DNA of 10,000 bases from Chrysomallon squamiferum (lineage: Eukaryota; Mollusca; Gastropoda; Neomphalida; Peltospiridae). The position numbers and the translations under genes were made by a program. Shown in pieces: positions 1 to 6,369 of the stretch. Under the pieces are notes generated by a model. That model was not told the origin of the DNA. It did no database searches and was given only the letters and a program-made list of their open reading frames with translations. Position 1 is the stretch's first letter, and the number at the start of each line of letters is the position of its first letter. The stretch covers positions 1,929,186-1,939,185 of the forward strand of contig CM022678.1 in assembly GCA_012295275.1 (NCBI GenBank), written 5' to 3'.

Positions 1-29
1 AACAAAATCTTTATCACAGACTAAATCAG

Positions 30-35
30 TTTATT
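30..35 (-). terminator. Candidate poly(A) signal AATAAA of the minus-strand gene
   Basis: TTTATT on the plus strand reads AATAAA on the minus strand, about 320 bases past the stop codon. Cleavage would fall at about 1-20 or just outside the window. AT-rich DNA gives this hexamer by chance, and other TTTATT matches exist within introns, so the support is mostly positional. Confidence 0.4.
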
Positions 36-169
36 AATATGCACAAAATTACAAATCAGTATAAAACTATATATCTCTTTCTAATCTAGCAAACAATTAA
101 CAATCAAGAGAAATACAAATAAAAAGAAACAAAAAGTAAATGTGGGAACAACAAACAACAGCATCATCT

Positions 170-173
170 GCAA

Positions 174-205
<32 letters not shown>

Positions 206-335
206 CTTTTGTTGCTATTATATTAGTTGTAATAGTCGTAGTGGTTCAGTTGTTACTAGTATAGTAGTAGTAGATGTGTTGTTACTACAGCAGTAGTAGC
301 AGTAGTGGTAGTAGTAGTTGTTGTTCTTGTTGTTG
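170..335. repeat. Interrupted TAG/GTT trinucleotide repeat
   Basis: A clean AGT run at about 174-205, then broken TAG, GTA and TTG triplets to about 335. It lies within the presumed 3' UTR of the left gene. Confidence 0.85.
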
Positions 336-353
336 TAGTTGAATGTGTTGCTC

Positions 354-406
354 TTATTTCTCACGTAGATCTTCATACTGTTCTTCAGGGGCTACATCTG
401 CTGGGC
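354..406 (-). CDS. Exon 8: terminal coding exon with a YEDL motif and stop
   Basis: After the acceptor (ttaaactag) in phase 1, the exon reads SPADVAPEEQYEDLREK and then TAA at 356-354. Tyr432 sits in YEDL, a YxxL motif in an acidic setting. Such motifs act as half-ITAM-like phosphorylation sites or YxxPhi endocytosis signals. The residue at -2 is Glu, so it is not a strict ITIM. It lies 19 residues after Tyr413. The acceptor pyrimidine tract is modest, but the frame match and sensible tail sequence support the call. Confidence 0.7.
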
Positions 407-494
407 CTAGTTTAAACAAAACAAATAAAAAAAATGACATGGCTGAGAAAAACATTATATATATATGCTTATATAATGGAGACAAAACACACAC

Positions 495-576
<82 letters not shown>

Positions 577-777
577 GTTATTATTTCTGAGAAAAGGAAA
601 ATAATAAATAAATACTCACTGTGACTCGCAAAAGTTGTGTTTACGTATCTAATTGGGGAAAAGAAAAAAAAAAACGTTGCAATAATATCACCAACATTAA
701 AAATATGGATCAGAAGTACGAAACTACAAAAAAATAATTTTATTATTTTTGAAAAACATATTTAAAAAAAATAATAA

Positions 778-820
<43 letters not shown>

Positions 821-3800
821 ATTTAAAAAACTCACAAACATAAAATAAAAATAGAATAAGGATTAAGATAATTAAAATCAAAATAGACATAAAAATAAAA
901 GAACAATAAAATCAGGATGAAAAATATTAACTTTCAAACATGATGAAAAATCAGTTTTACATTGAACTGCACGATGCGGACGTCGGAGGAAACACCGAAA
1001 AATTTCTAATTTATTTTAATCTAATTGTTTTATACATACTTATAAGATGATCAATCTTTTAAAATAATAATAATAATAATAATAAGAATAATAATAATAA
1101 TAATAACAAAATAAGTAAATAAATAAATAAATAAATTAATTAATTAATTAAAAATAAATTTAAAAAAAAATAAATAATAAAAAATTAAACTTACATGTGA
1201 TCTTTTGAATTTGGGGATTTCCCTGAAAATAAAATAAGCAATAGAAGGTAATTATCGTTATTTAAATAAATTAGTTAATTAACTTTTGATTTGTTTGTTT
1301 GTCTGTTTCTTTCTTTATTTTAGTACTATTACTATTTTATTGTTTTTACTTTCATTCACTTCGTCTGTCAAGAACAACAATTTATTATTTACCCTTTGCT
1401 AGTTCTTTTCGTTTTCTGATGATGCAAATGACAACAGCAGCAACAAAACAGGAAACAACGACACCGCATGATACACCTACTCCAACAGCAGCCCCGACTG
1501 AGAGTTTTCCATTGGCTAAGTTAAAATAAAAATATAAAATTATTTTATAAATTAAACACACAAAGCAAAAGTCCTTTCATTTCCACACACACATACACAC
1601 AAACATAACACATACATCCACACACACGTACACGAGGTTGTCAAGGTGACCATGTCATCAGCGGCATCTGACGGGGTTTTTGCGAATATTTGACCGAAAG
1701 ACACACACACACACACACACACACACAGACCTAACAGTTTTACAGTTTATTTCTCATAAAGTAAAATTAAATACTTTTAAGTGTTACACCGATTATAATG
1801 AAAAGATAAAATAAAACAAAAATAAATAAATACATAAAAAAGACACAAACAAACAACCAAATAAATACATAGATAAATAAATATATAACGTTTGATGTAA
1901 GATAACTTACTGACTACGTTCAGTCTGAAGAATTTCTCCACTTTTGCTCCAGTTGCTGGATTTCTCGCGGTACACTTGTAATATCCTGATTGTTGTTGTG
2001 TGACGTCAGAAAGACTCAGGGTGTCTCCGGTAGAAATGGCACGGTCAGTGAACGACCACGTGTACGTACATCCGGGTCTGCAGTCAGCTACACACGAAAC
2101 ACGTAAAGATCCAAACTCGGTAAGAGTGTGAGTTGTTTTATCAGGCTTCAGAGATGTCTCTTCATCAACTGGTCCATCTACAGTTAAAATAGTGATTATC
2201 TTTAGTGACTGGACCATCTACAGTTAAAATAGTGATTTTCTTTTCTTTGCTGACTGGGCCATCTACAGTTAAAATAGTGATTCATGTCTAATAATTGGTC
2301 AAGCTACACTTAAAATAGTGATTTTCTTTAGTGACAGGACCTTTTGCCGTTAAACTAGTTAATCTCATTAGTGACTGATCCCTATACAGAAATGTTGTGA
2401 TTCTCCTTAATGACAGGGCTATCTACACTTCAAGTGGCGATTCTGTTTAGACATCTACATTTAAAATTGTTAATGTATTTAATGACTGGGCCATCCACAG
2501 GTGAAACAGTTACAACATCTTTCTGTCTTCGTATCTCACTATAATTATTATGTTTCTGTTAGTTTATAGATACCTACATGTACCTAATAAGACTCACAAT
2601 GAACAACTAGACGTATTCTGTTAGATTTCACTTCTTCGCCAGTTCTCATTTCACTGTTTCTGGCTGAACAGTAAATCTCCTTGTTGTGATGACTTCTCTC
2701 AGGAATGTAGGCGAAAGAAACCTCAGTTTTTGGTGAGAATATTTCATATTTGAGAGGACTACAAAGAGTCCTACCAGTTTCAGAACTTGTCACTAATTTT
2801 AGTGTTGTAACTCTCAGATCTGTCTCGTTCATTTTCAGTTTTGTTTCTGGTTCTGGACTCGCCCCTCCAACTTTGCAGGTAAAACCGTCATATCTCTTTC
2901 CCTCCACCACCGTCAGCAAATCCCCACCCTCAGATACAGACAACACACAGCAGTCGACTTTGTCTGAAATCAGGATTAAATAATTATACGTGTGTTTTGC
3001 TAAATCTTTATGAATTTATGTTTAACAGTGTGTAAATGTGTGCGTTCGTATGTATGTATGTTTGTATGGGGTATGTGTTCGTATGTAAGTAGGTACGTAC
3101 GTATACATGTAATAAATCATTTAGTTTTATCAACATTTAGTTTTAACAACAATAACAATCATTTAGTTTTAACAACAATAACAATTAATAAAATAAAATA
3201 AAATAAAATAAAATAAAATAAAATAAAATAAAATAAAATAAAATAAATAAATAAAATAAATAAATAAACAAAAATATTATATATTTACAAAATAATTGTT
3301 TGGTACGTACGTGTAATCCTAAGAGTTACAGTGTTGCTGTAATAGTTTCGGTTGTCATGACGTGTCCGGCAATAAAAGCCTGTTAAATGAGTCATCGCAG
3401 CTGTTGTCATGACAACTCTGTATTCTTTCAGTCGAGATCCGCGTACTTTTGTCCCTGATCCACAGTATGCGTTTATGATAACTGGAACATTTTCATCGTA
3501 TGTATACACAGAACAGCTTGATGAATGGTGATTAAACTGAACTATGTAGCTTCCATGAGGCGCTAGATTTGTCATCATATACACATAAATACTCGAGTAG
3601 TGATTAGTGGTGTCCATGTTCTCCACTCTGATGTTAAAGCTGACTGACTGGCCTCTTTCAACTTTACTCGCCGAAAAACTCATTTGTATAGAGACACCTG
3701 TGTCAAAATAAAAACATAAGATGAGATTTTAAGTAAAAAGGAAGTAGAAAAAATAATAATAATAAGAAGAAGTTTTATTTAATAAAGTTGTTTGACAAAG

Positions 3801-4311
3801 GTGACGTGACGTCAGAGGTAACAGTGGTTAAGGACTAAACACTACTAGGGTCCAGTGCTATTTTTAGAGCACGACCTTCCCCGGTACAGACAGAGGTGTC
3901 CGCCCTCAGTTAGTAAGACAAAGCGTCTACCACCACCCTTTTAATCAGACTACCACCACCCTTTTAATCAGACGTCGCAGCTGTTTTGTTTTATTCGCTT
4001 ACAGAAACTTTATGTGTTTTCTAGAAATAAATAAGAGTCAAACAGCAGATCGCTATGCAAACAACTCTGTGTTTACTTCCTGTTTTATCAGAATTGTATT
4101 TCATCTGTACACACGATTTAATGCTAAGAAGTATTAAATGATTTAGAATAAATGTGTAAATTTATAATAAATAGTCTATATTCTTATATAAATTTTCATT
4201 CTTAAACTATGTCGTTATTTTTACACACAAGTAAATCAAACACTTACCTGTACAAGTAGTAAACATCACTAAACAAAACAAAAACACGAGTGAAAACTTT
4301 CTAAGAGCCAT
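354..4311 (-). CDS. Single-pass Ig-superfamily receptor, three Ig-like domains (complete spliced gene)
   Basis: Coding exons in transcript order are 4311-4248, 3697-3311, 2963-2598, 2177-1911, 1515-1393, 1222-1195, 648-620 and 406-354. Together they give 1317 nt (438 aa plus TAA). All junctions have GT/AG ends and matching phase. Predicted layout: signal peptide (residues 1-21), Ig1 (22-150), Ig2 (151-272), Ig3 (273-361), transmembrane helix (about 369-394) followed by the stop-transfer run RKRK, and a cytoplasmic tail of about 44 residues with two tyrosine motifs. The protein should sit in the plasma membrane, N-terminus outside, and could act in adhesion, immune recognition or allorecognition. 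I do not recognise a named orthologue, and ligand and pathway are unknown. An optional 45-nt exon (1005-961) would insert 15 residues in the tail. A second, inverted copy lies to the right. Exon structure is read from the sequence; receptor function is inferred from architecture. Confidence 0.85.
496..587. repeat. (ATT)n microsatellite
   Basis: A nearly perfect run of about 27 TTA/ATT triplets inside the last intron (407-619) of the left gene. Confidence 0.95.
620..648 (-). CDS. Exon 7: tail micro-exon with a YVNT tyrosine motif
   Basis: A 29-nt exon between a very pyrimidine-rich acceptor (ending cttttccccaattag) and the donor gtgagtatt. It enters in phase 2 and leaves in phase 1, giving IYVNTTFASH (residues 412-421). 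Tyr413 lies in YVN, which matches the YxN pattern bound by Grb2-type SH2 domains when phosphorylated. That is known motif behaviour; its use here is inference. Confidence 0.68.
760..825. repeat. (AAAT)n microsatellite
   Basis: Tandem AAAT tetramers preceded by short AAT triplets, in an intron of the cytoplasmic-tail region. Confidence 0.9.
961..1005 (-). CDS. Possible cassette exon in the cytoplasmic tail
   Basis: A 45-nt segment, notably GC-richer than its AT-rich surroundings, lies between a weak acceptor (aataaattag, poor pyrimidine tract) and a donor gtaaaact. Its phase is 2-2, so it can be included or skipped without changing the frame. Inclusion would add INFSVFPPTSASCSS, a Ser/Pro-rich stretch. 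The weak acceptor suggests it is optional or not an exon at all. Confidence 0.35.
1062..1185. repeat. Compound AAT/AAAT/TTAA low-complexity tract
   Basis: AAT triplets (1062-1108), AAAT tetramers (to about 1135), then TTAA and poly-A-rich sequence. It lies just downstream, in transcript direction, of the micro-exon at 1195-1222. Confidence 0.85.
1195..1222 (-). CDS. Exon 6: first cytoplasmic tail micro-exon
   Basis: A 28-nt exon between a good acceptor (ttattttattttcag) and a strong donor (gtaagttt). It enters in phase 1 and leaves in phase 2, encoding GKSPNSKDH plus two bases (AT). It was recognised only from its splice sites and from frame continuity with exons 5 and 7. Confidence 0.65.
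1393..1515 (-). CDS. Exon 5: transmembrane segment
   Basis: The 123-nt, phase 1-1 exon encodes residues 362-402. The acceptor is ttttaacttag; the donor gtaaataat is weak but acceptable. After a short linker (TNGKLSV) comes a 26-residue hydrophobic helix rich in Gly, Ala and Val (about 369-394), ended by RKRK, a classic stop-transfer signal that puts the C-terminus in the cytoplasm. The helix starts with a GxxxG pattern (GAAVG), often seen at helix-helix contacts. Ignoring the donor would add only a Gly, a Lys and then TAA, giving a nearly tail-less variant. Confidence 0.8.
1582..1730. repeat. CA-rich tracts in intron 4 of the left gene
   Basis: An interrupted CACACA/CATACA tract at 1582-1635 and a clean (AC)n at about 1700-1727 flank an unremarkable non-repetitive segment. 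No exon signals were seen between them. Confidence 0.85.
1911..2177 (-). CDS. Exon 4: third, membrane-proximal Ig domain (C2/I-set type)
   Basis: The 267-nt, phase 1-1 exon encodes residues 273-361. The acceptor ttttaactgtag is followed at once by ATGGTCCAGT, and the donor is gtaagtta. This is the most canonical Ig domain of the three: LRVSCVADC (B strand Cys301), TYTWSF (C strand Trp313), LSLSDVTQQQSGYYKCTARNP (D-x-G-x-Y-x-C type F strand, Cys341). Additional Cys305 and Cys309 flank the C strand and may pair with each other. The acceptor/exon-start segment is the unit that has been tandemly repeated upstream, in degenerate form here (2178-2520) and as a clean array in the paralogue. Confidence 0.88.
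2178..2520 (-). repeat. Degenerate version of the acceptor minisatellite in intron 3 of the left gene
   Basis: Starting from the true acceptor at 2178, copies of the CTGTAG-ATGG core recur on the minus strand near 2221, 2266, 2308, 2349, 2388, 2427, 2460 and 2497, spaced 30-45 bases apart. The first two or three are near perfect and the rest increasingly diverged, some having lost the AG. This is the same repeat, at the same intron position, as the clean array at 9172-9900. Confidence 0.75.
2598..2963 (-). CDS. Exon 3: second Ig-like domain
   Basis: The 366-nt, phase 1-1 exon encodes residues 151-272. The acceptor is cctgatttcag and the donor gtgagtct. The Ig signature is GFTCKVGGASPEP (177-189, B strand Cys180) paired with KEIYCSARN (245-253, F strand Cys249). 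Extra cysteines at 155, 156 and 218 could form further disulphides. It lacks the usual C-strand Trp, as many C2-type domains of adhesion receptors do. One N-glycosylation sequon, NET, is at 196-198. The paralogous exon at 8679-9041 differs by only six substitutions and one lost Glu codon. Confidence 0.85.
3074..3110 (-). repeat. Single satellite-like unit in intron 2 of the left gene
   Basis: On the minus strand this reads ACATGTATACGTACGTACCT then ACTTACATACGAACACA. It matches the satellite consensus of the right-hand intron 2 with about three mismatches over 37 bases. Flanking bases 3040-3073 hold further degenerate CATA tetramers. It lies in the homologous intron. Confidence 0.65.
3188..3270. 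repeat. (AAAAT)n microsatellite
   Basis: About 11 perfect AAAAT pentamers, then AAAT tetramers, in intron 2 of the left gene next to the Ig1 donor. Confidence 0.93.
3311..3697 (-). CDS. Exon 2: N-terminal Ig-like (V-type-like) domain
   Basis: The 387-nt, phase 1-1 exon encodes residues 22-150. The acceptor is ttttgacacag and the donor gtacgtac. Features of an Ig fold are the strand-like SVSFNIRVEN stretch (39-48) and the C-terminal pattern EYRVVMTTA...TGFYCRTR (113-134), which resembles the F-strand Y-x-C motif. Cysteines are at 83, 100 and 131. The expected B-strand Cys is replaced by a hydrophobic residue in SFNIRV, so the canonical B-F disulphide seems absent and pairing must differ. The paralogue at 5999-6369 keeps all three cysteines and many core residues but differs strongly between residues 49 and 76. 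This membrane-distal domain is the likely ligand-binding one (inference). Confidence 0.82.
3927..3972. repeat. 23-bp tandem duplication in intron 1 of the left gene
   Basis: CTACCACCACCCTTTTAATC plus AGA occurs twice back to back. The homologous stretch of the right-hand intron 1 (near 5698-5726) appears to have a single diverged copy. Confidence 0.85.
4248..4311 (-). CDS. Exon 1: start codon and signal peptide
   Basis: The exon encodes MALRKFSLVFLFCLVMFTTCT, with basic residues near the N-terminus, a hydrophobic core LVFLFCLVMF and small residues near the end. This is a typical eukaryotic secretory signal. It ends with one base of the next codon (phase 1) and a strong donor, gtaagtg. It is too short to show up as a long open frame. 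The same phase is used by the following Ig1 exon, giving ...TCTGVSIQMSF across the junction. The ATG is preceded by TCA, a moderate context with no purine at -3. Confidence 0.85.
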
Positions 4312-4440
4312 TGACCAAATCTCTGTCACCGTCAGAAATTGAAAAATGATTCAAATTTTAGTAATAAAAATATTTGTCAACGTCTGTTGATCGTCTCCGA
4401 AATCTTATTAAAATACACCTTCCTGCTCTACCTGTTCTTA

Positions 4441-4448
4441 TGTTTATA
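4441..4448 (-). promoter_or_regulatory. Weak candidate TATA box for the minus-strand gene
   Basis: The minus strand reads TATAAACA about 130 bases upstream of the ATG. That would place a start site near 4415 and leave a 5' UTR of about 100 nt. The overlapping plus-strand sequence TATAAATA (4445-4452) also fits a TATA box, so direction is ambiguous. In AT-rich DNA this is weak evidence. Confidence 0.25.
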
Positions 4449-4866
4449 AATATCTAACACAACGTTTTGAACGTTTTCTATTCAGTTTACGCTATTAATT
4501 TTTATATGAATTGAAAAGTGGGTCGGGGTGAAACGAGGTGACACAGAAAGAGAACAGTTGAATATTTTCTTTTCAGTGAATCTTCATATGATAAAGAAAG
4601 ACAAAATACATCTACATACTGTAAGGTAACTGGAAGAAGAGGAATGTTTTACTTGATACTCAACACGTGTTATTTATGGTTGTTTCATCAGAATGAATAT
4701 GAAAATAAAGACTGTTTCTTACATTTCTTATATGATTCAAATCACACTAAGTCGACAAAGAAAGGTCGCCTTTTCTCACTTCTGAATATGTCTATGTTTT
4801 TATCTGTCTGCCGTTCTATATATGTCTACGTACCTTCCATCTATCTATGTATTTAAAATTACACAC

Positions 4867-4869
<3 letters not shown>

Positions 4870-4908
<39 letters not shown>
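4870..4908. repeat. (AC)n microsatellite
   Basis: About 19 AC dinucleotides in the spacer between the two divergent receptor copies. Confidence 0.95.
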
Positions 4909-4910
<2 letters not shown>

Positions 4911-5113
4911 CAAGCAAATATACGTATGGATATTTATGTTGTATGCTTGTTTATATTTACGTGTTTGTTCTATAAATGTGTTTCAGTCACTCTATACATA
5001 TATATTACAATCACAGATATGATGATCAGATACATTTTTATATTTTCGGGCACTAATCGAATAAAGAGCCTTTTGGAAGGGAACTACATTTACCTCGAAA
5101 AATTACTTACTGT

Positions 5114-5142
5114 TCACACACAAACACACACACATACACCCT

Positions 5143-5202
<60 letters not shown>
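5114..5202. repeat. CA tract followed by (GT)n microsatellite
   Basis: An interrupted CA run (5114-5138) is followed, after a short TATATA segment, by about 26 GT dinucleotides (5151-5202). The two arms are complementary and could form a hairpin with a TA-rich loop. Confidence 0.9.
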
Positions 5203-5203
<1 letters not shown>

Positions 5204-5519
5204 TTCAAAGTTTCTTATTTAGTGTTTAATTGCTTAAAAGACATTTTGAAAAGGTTTTCATTGAGAAAACAACGAGTAGCGGTGAGATGAGAAATAAAAC
5301 AGTTAATTTCGTTTAGTTTTTGAATTACTTAGCACTGTAGGATAAAATAAATAACTCGACACAGCCTCGCAGTCTCGGGACATTCGAACCTTCGCAAGAT
5401 AGCGCTGATATGTTAAGACAGTAAACAGTTATTGCCTCCAAAAGATTTCCTCTCAAACGTAGAACACTTTTTTTTTCTTTCTTTTTTTTTGCGAATGTAT
5501 TTTCGCTGCAAGTCTGGTG

Positions 5520-5998
5520 AAAAACGTGTAACTGAAATCTCGTAATACAGGAAGTAAACATGGAGGTATTTCGAGAGCCGTCTGCTGTTTGACTGGTACG
5601 TCACAGGCGCTGTTTTGTAACTGGTTCAAAGATCATACTGCTTTTGTATGCGTATACACTGTTACTAACATATAGCACAACAGAAACAAAACAAAAAATG
5701 GTAGTGGTAGACAAGTTTTAATGAAGGGACAGATTCACGCTGTCTCTACTGGGAAAAGTAGCCCTCGCCTGATCCCTTCCTGACCCCTACCTCTTTAGTC
5801 ACCACCCATTATCACTTATGACGTCTGATGACAGGGGACTAAAATATATTAAATAAAACATATTTTTATTTATATATTTTTTCCTTTCTTTCTTTCTTTT
5901 ATTATTATTATTATTATTTTTTTGTTTTTTTTTTCTGGCTTTGTTTTTCTACTTCCTTTTCATTTAAAATCTCAACTGATGTTTTTATTTTGACACAG
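5520..5998 (+). other. Intron 1 remnant of the right-hand copy, homologous to left intron 1
   Basis: Shared blocks with the reverse complement of 3698-4107 include ACAGGAAGTAAACA and TCTGCTGTTTGACT (5549-5592), a GGTAGTGGTAGAC block near 5701, a TGACGTC block near 5819, and the tract TTCTACTTCCTTTT through TTTTGACACAG that leads into the Ig1 acceptor. Similarity fades upstream of about 5520, which may mark the duplication breakpoint. Confidence 0.7.
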
Positions 5999-6369
5999 GT
6001 GTCTCGGTACAAATGAGATTTTCGTCGAGTAAAGTGGAAAGAGGCAAGTCAGTCACCTTAAACATCAGAGTGGAAAACATCGAGAATCCTTGTACTGAAA
6101 TAAATATTCTTGTGTATGTGCTAAGGAATAATGACAACTACGTGGTTCACTTTAATCAGTATTCATCAAGTTGTTCTGTGTATACAAACGATCACAATGT
6201 CCCACTCTTCATAGACGCATACTGTGGATCAGAGCCAAATGTACGCGGAACTCGATTCAGAGAATACAGAGTTGTCATGACAACCGCTCATATCATTATA
6301 GGAGCCGCTATTTATTGCCGTATTCGACAAGAAAGTGTAACAGCAATATTGTATCTCTCGCGACAACAC
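5999..6369 (+). pseudogene. Paralogous Ig1 exon with a frame-breaking deletion
   Basis: The acceptor ttttgacacag and the following GTGTCTC match the Ig1 exon of the left gene. The frame reads VSVQMRFSSSKVERGKSV..., and keeps SSSCSVYT, AYCGS, EYRVVMTTA and IYCRIR. The equivalent donor is C|gtacat at 6369/6370. The exon is 371 nt against 387. Nine bases (three codons) are missing mid-domain, and a further net 7-nt loss at about 6325-6340 shifts the frame. The lost G-strand homology (SNIVSLATT) continues in another frame. Splicing at the ancestral donor would put Ig2 out of phase. A weak alternative donor at 6335 (gtgtaa) would keep phase 1 while removing the last strand. No signal-peptide exon is visible upstream. 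The exon is therefore either decaying or spliced differently. Confidence 0.65.

Larger units (their letters stand above)
1..353 (-). other. Probable 3' UTR of the minus-strand receptor gene
   Basis: This stretch lies between the stop codon and the candidate poly(A) signal. It is dominated by interrupted TAG/GTT trinucleotide repeats (about 170-335). No further exon is evident. Confidence 0.45.
4312..5519. other. Spacer between the two head-to-head receptor copies
   Basis: This stretch should contain the promoter of the left gene and, if it has one, of the right copy. Apart from AC/GT microsatellites and AT-rich sequence I see no exon supported by homology or splice signals. No plus-strand counterpart of the signal-peptide exon was found. 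One short hydrophobic frame starting at 4926 is discussed among the rejected items. Confidence 0.6.

Noticed and set aside
343-624. Plus-strand 93-codon frame with a poly-Ile run
   Set aside because: It is antisense to the terminal exon of the receptor and then translates the ATT microsatellite.
1299-1529. Plus-strand 76-codon frame over the transmembrane exon
   Set aside because: It is the antisense of exon 5; the minus-strand reading gives a clear membrane helix with proper splice sites and phase.
2750-2983. Plus-strand 77-codon frame, and its mirror at 8659-8892 on the minus strand
   Set aside because: Both are antisense shadows of the Ig2 exons. They look conserved only because the coding strand is conserved.
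3807-3814. TGACGTCA, a perfect CRE palindrome in intron 1
   Set aside because: The right copy has it only as TGACGTCT (5819-5826). An isolated 8-mer in an intron is too weak to call regulatory.
4644-4856. Plus-strand 70-codon frame MFYLILNTCYLWLF...
   Set aside because: Low-complexity AT-rich spacer with no homology to either copy, no convincing donor in the needed phase, and typical length for chance.
4926-5222. Hydrophobic frame MDIYVVCLFIFTCLFY... as a signal peptide for the right-hand copy
   Set aside because: A phase-1 donor is possible at TAAAT|gtgttt, but it is weak. There is no similarity to the left signal exon, no basic n-region, and the frame soon runs into the GT repeat. It is kept only as a remote possibility.
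5325-5604. Two overlapping minus-strand frames in the spacer and intron 1
   Set aside because: They cross a poly-T/poly-A tract and overlap intron sequence homologous to the left intron 1. Coding character is absent.
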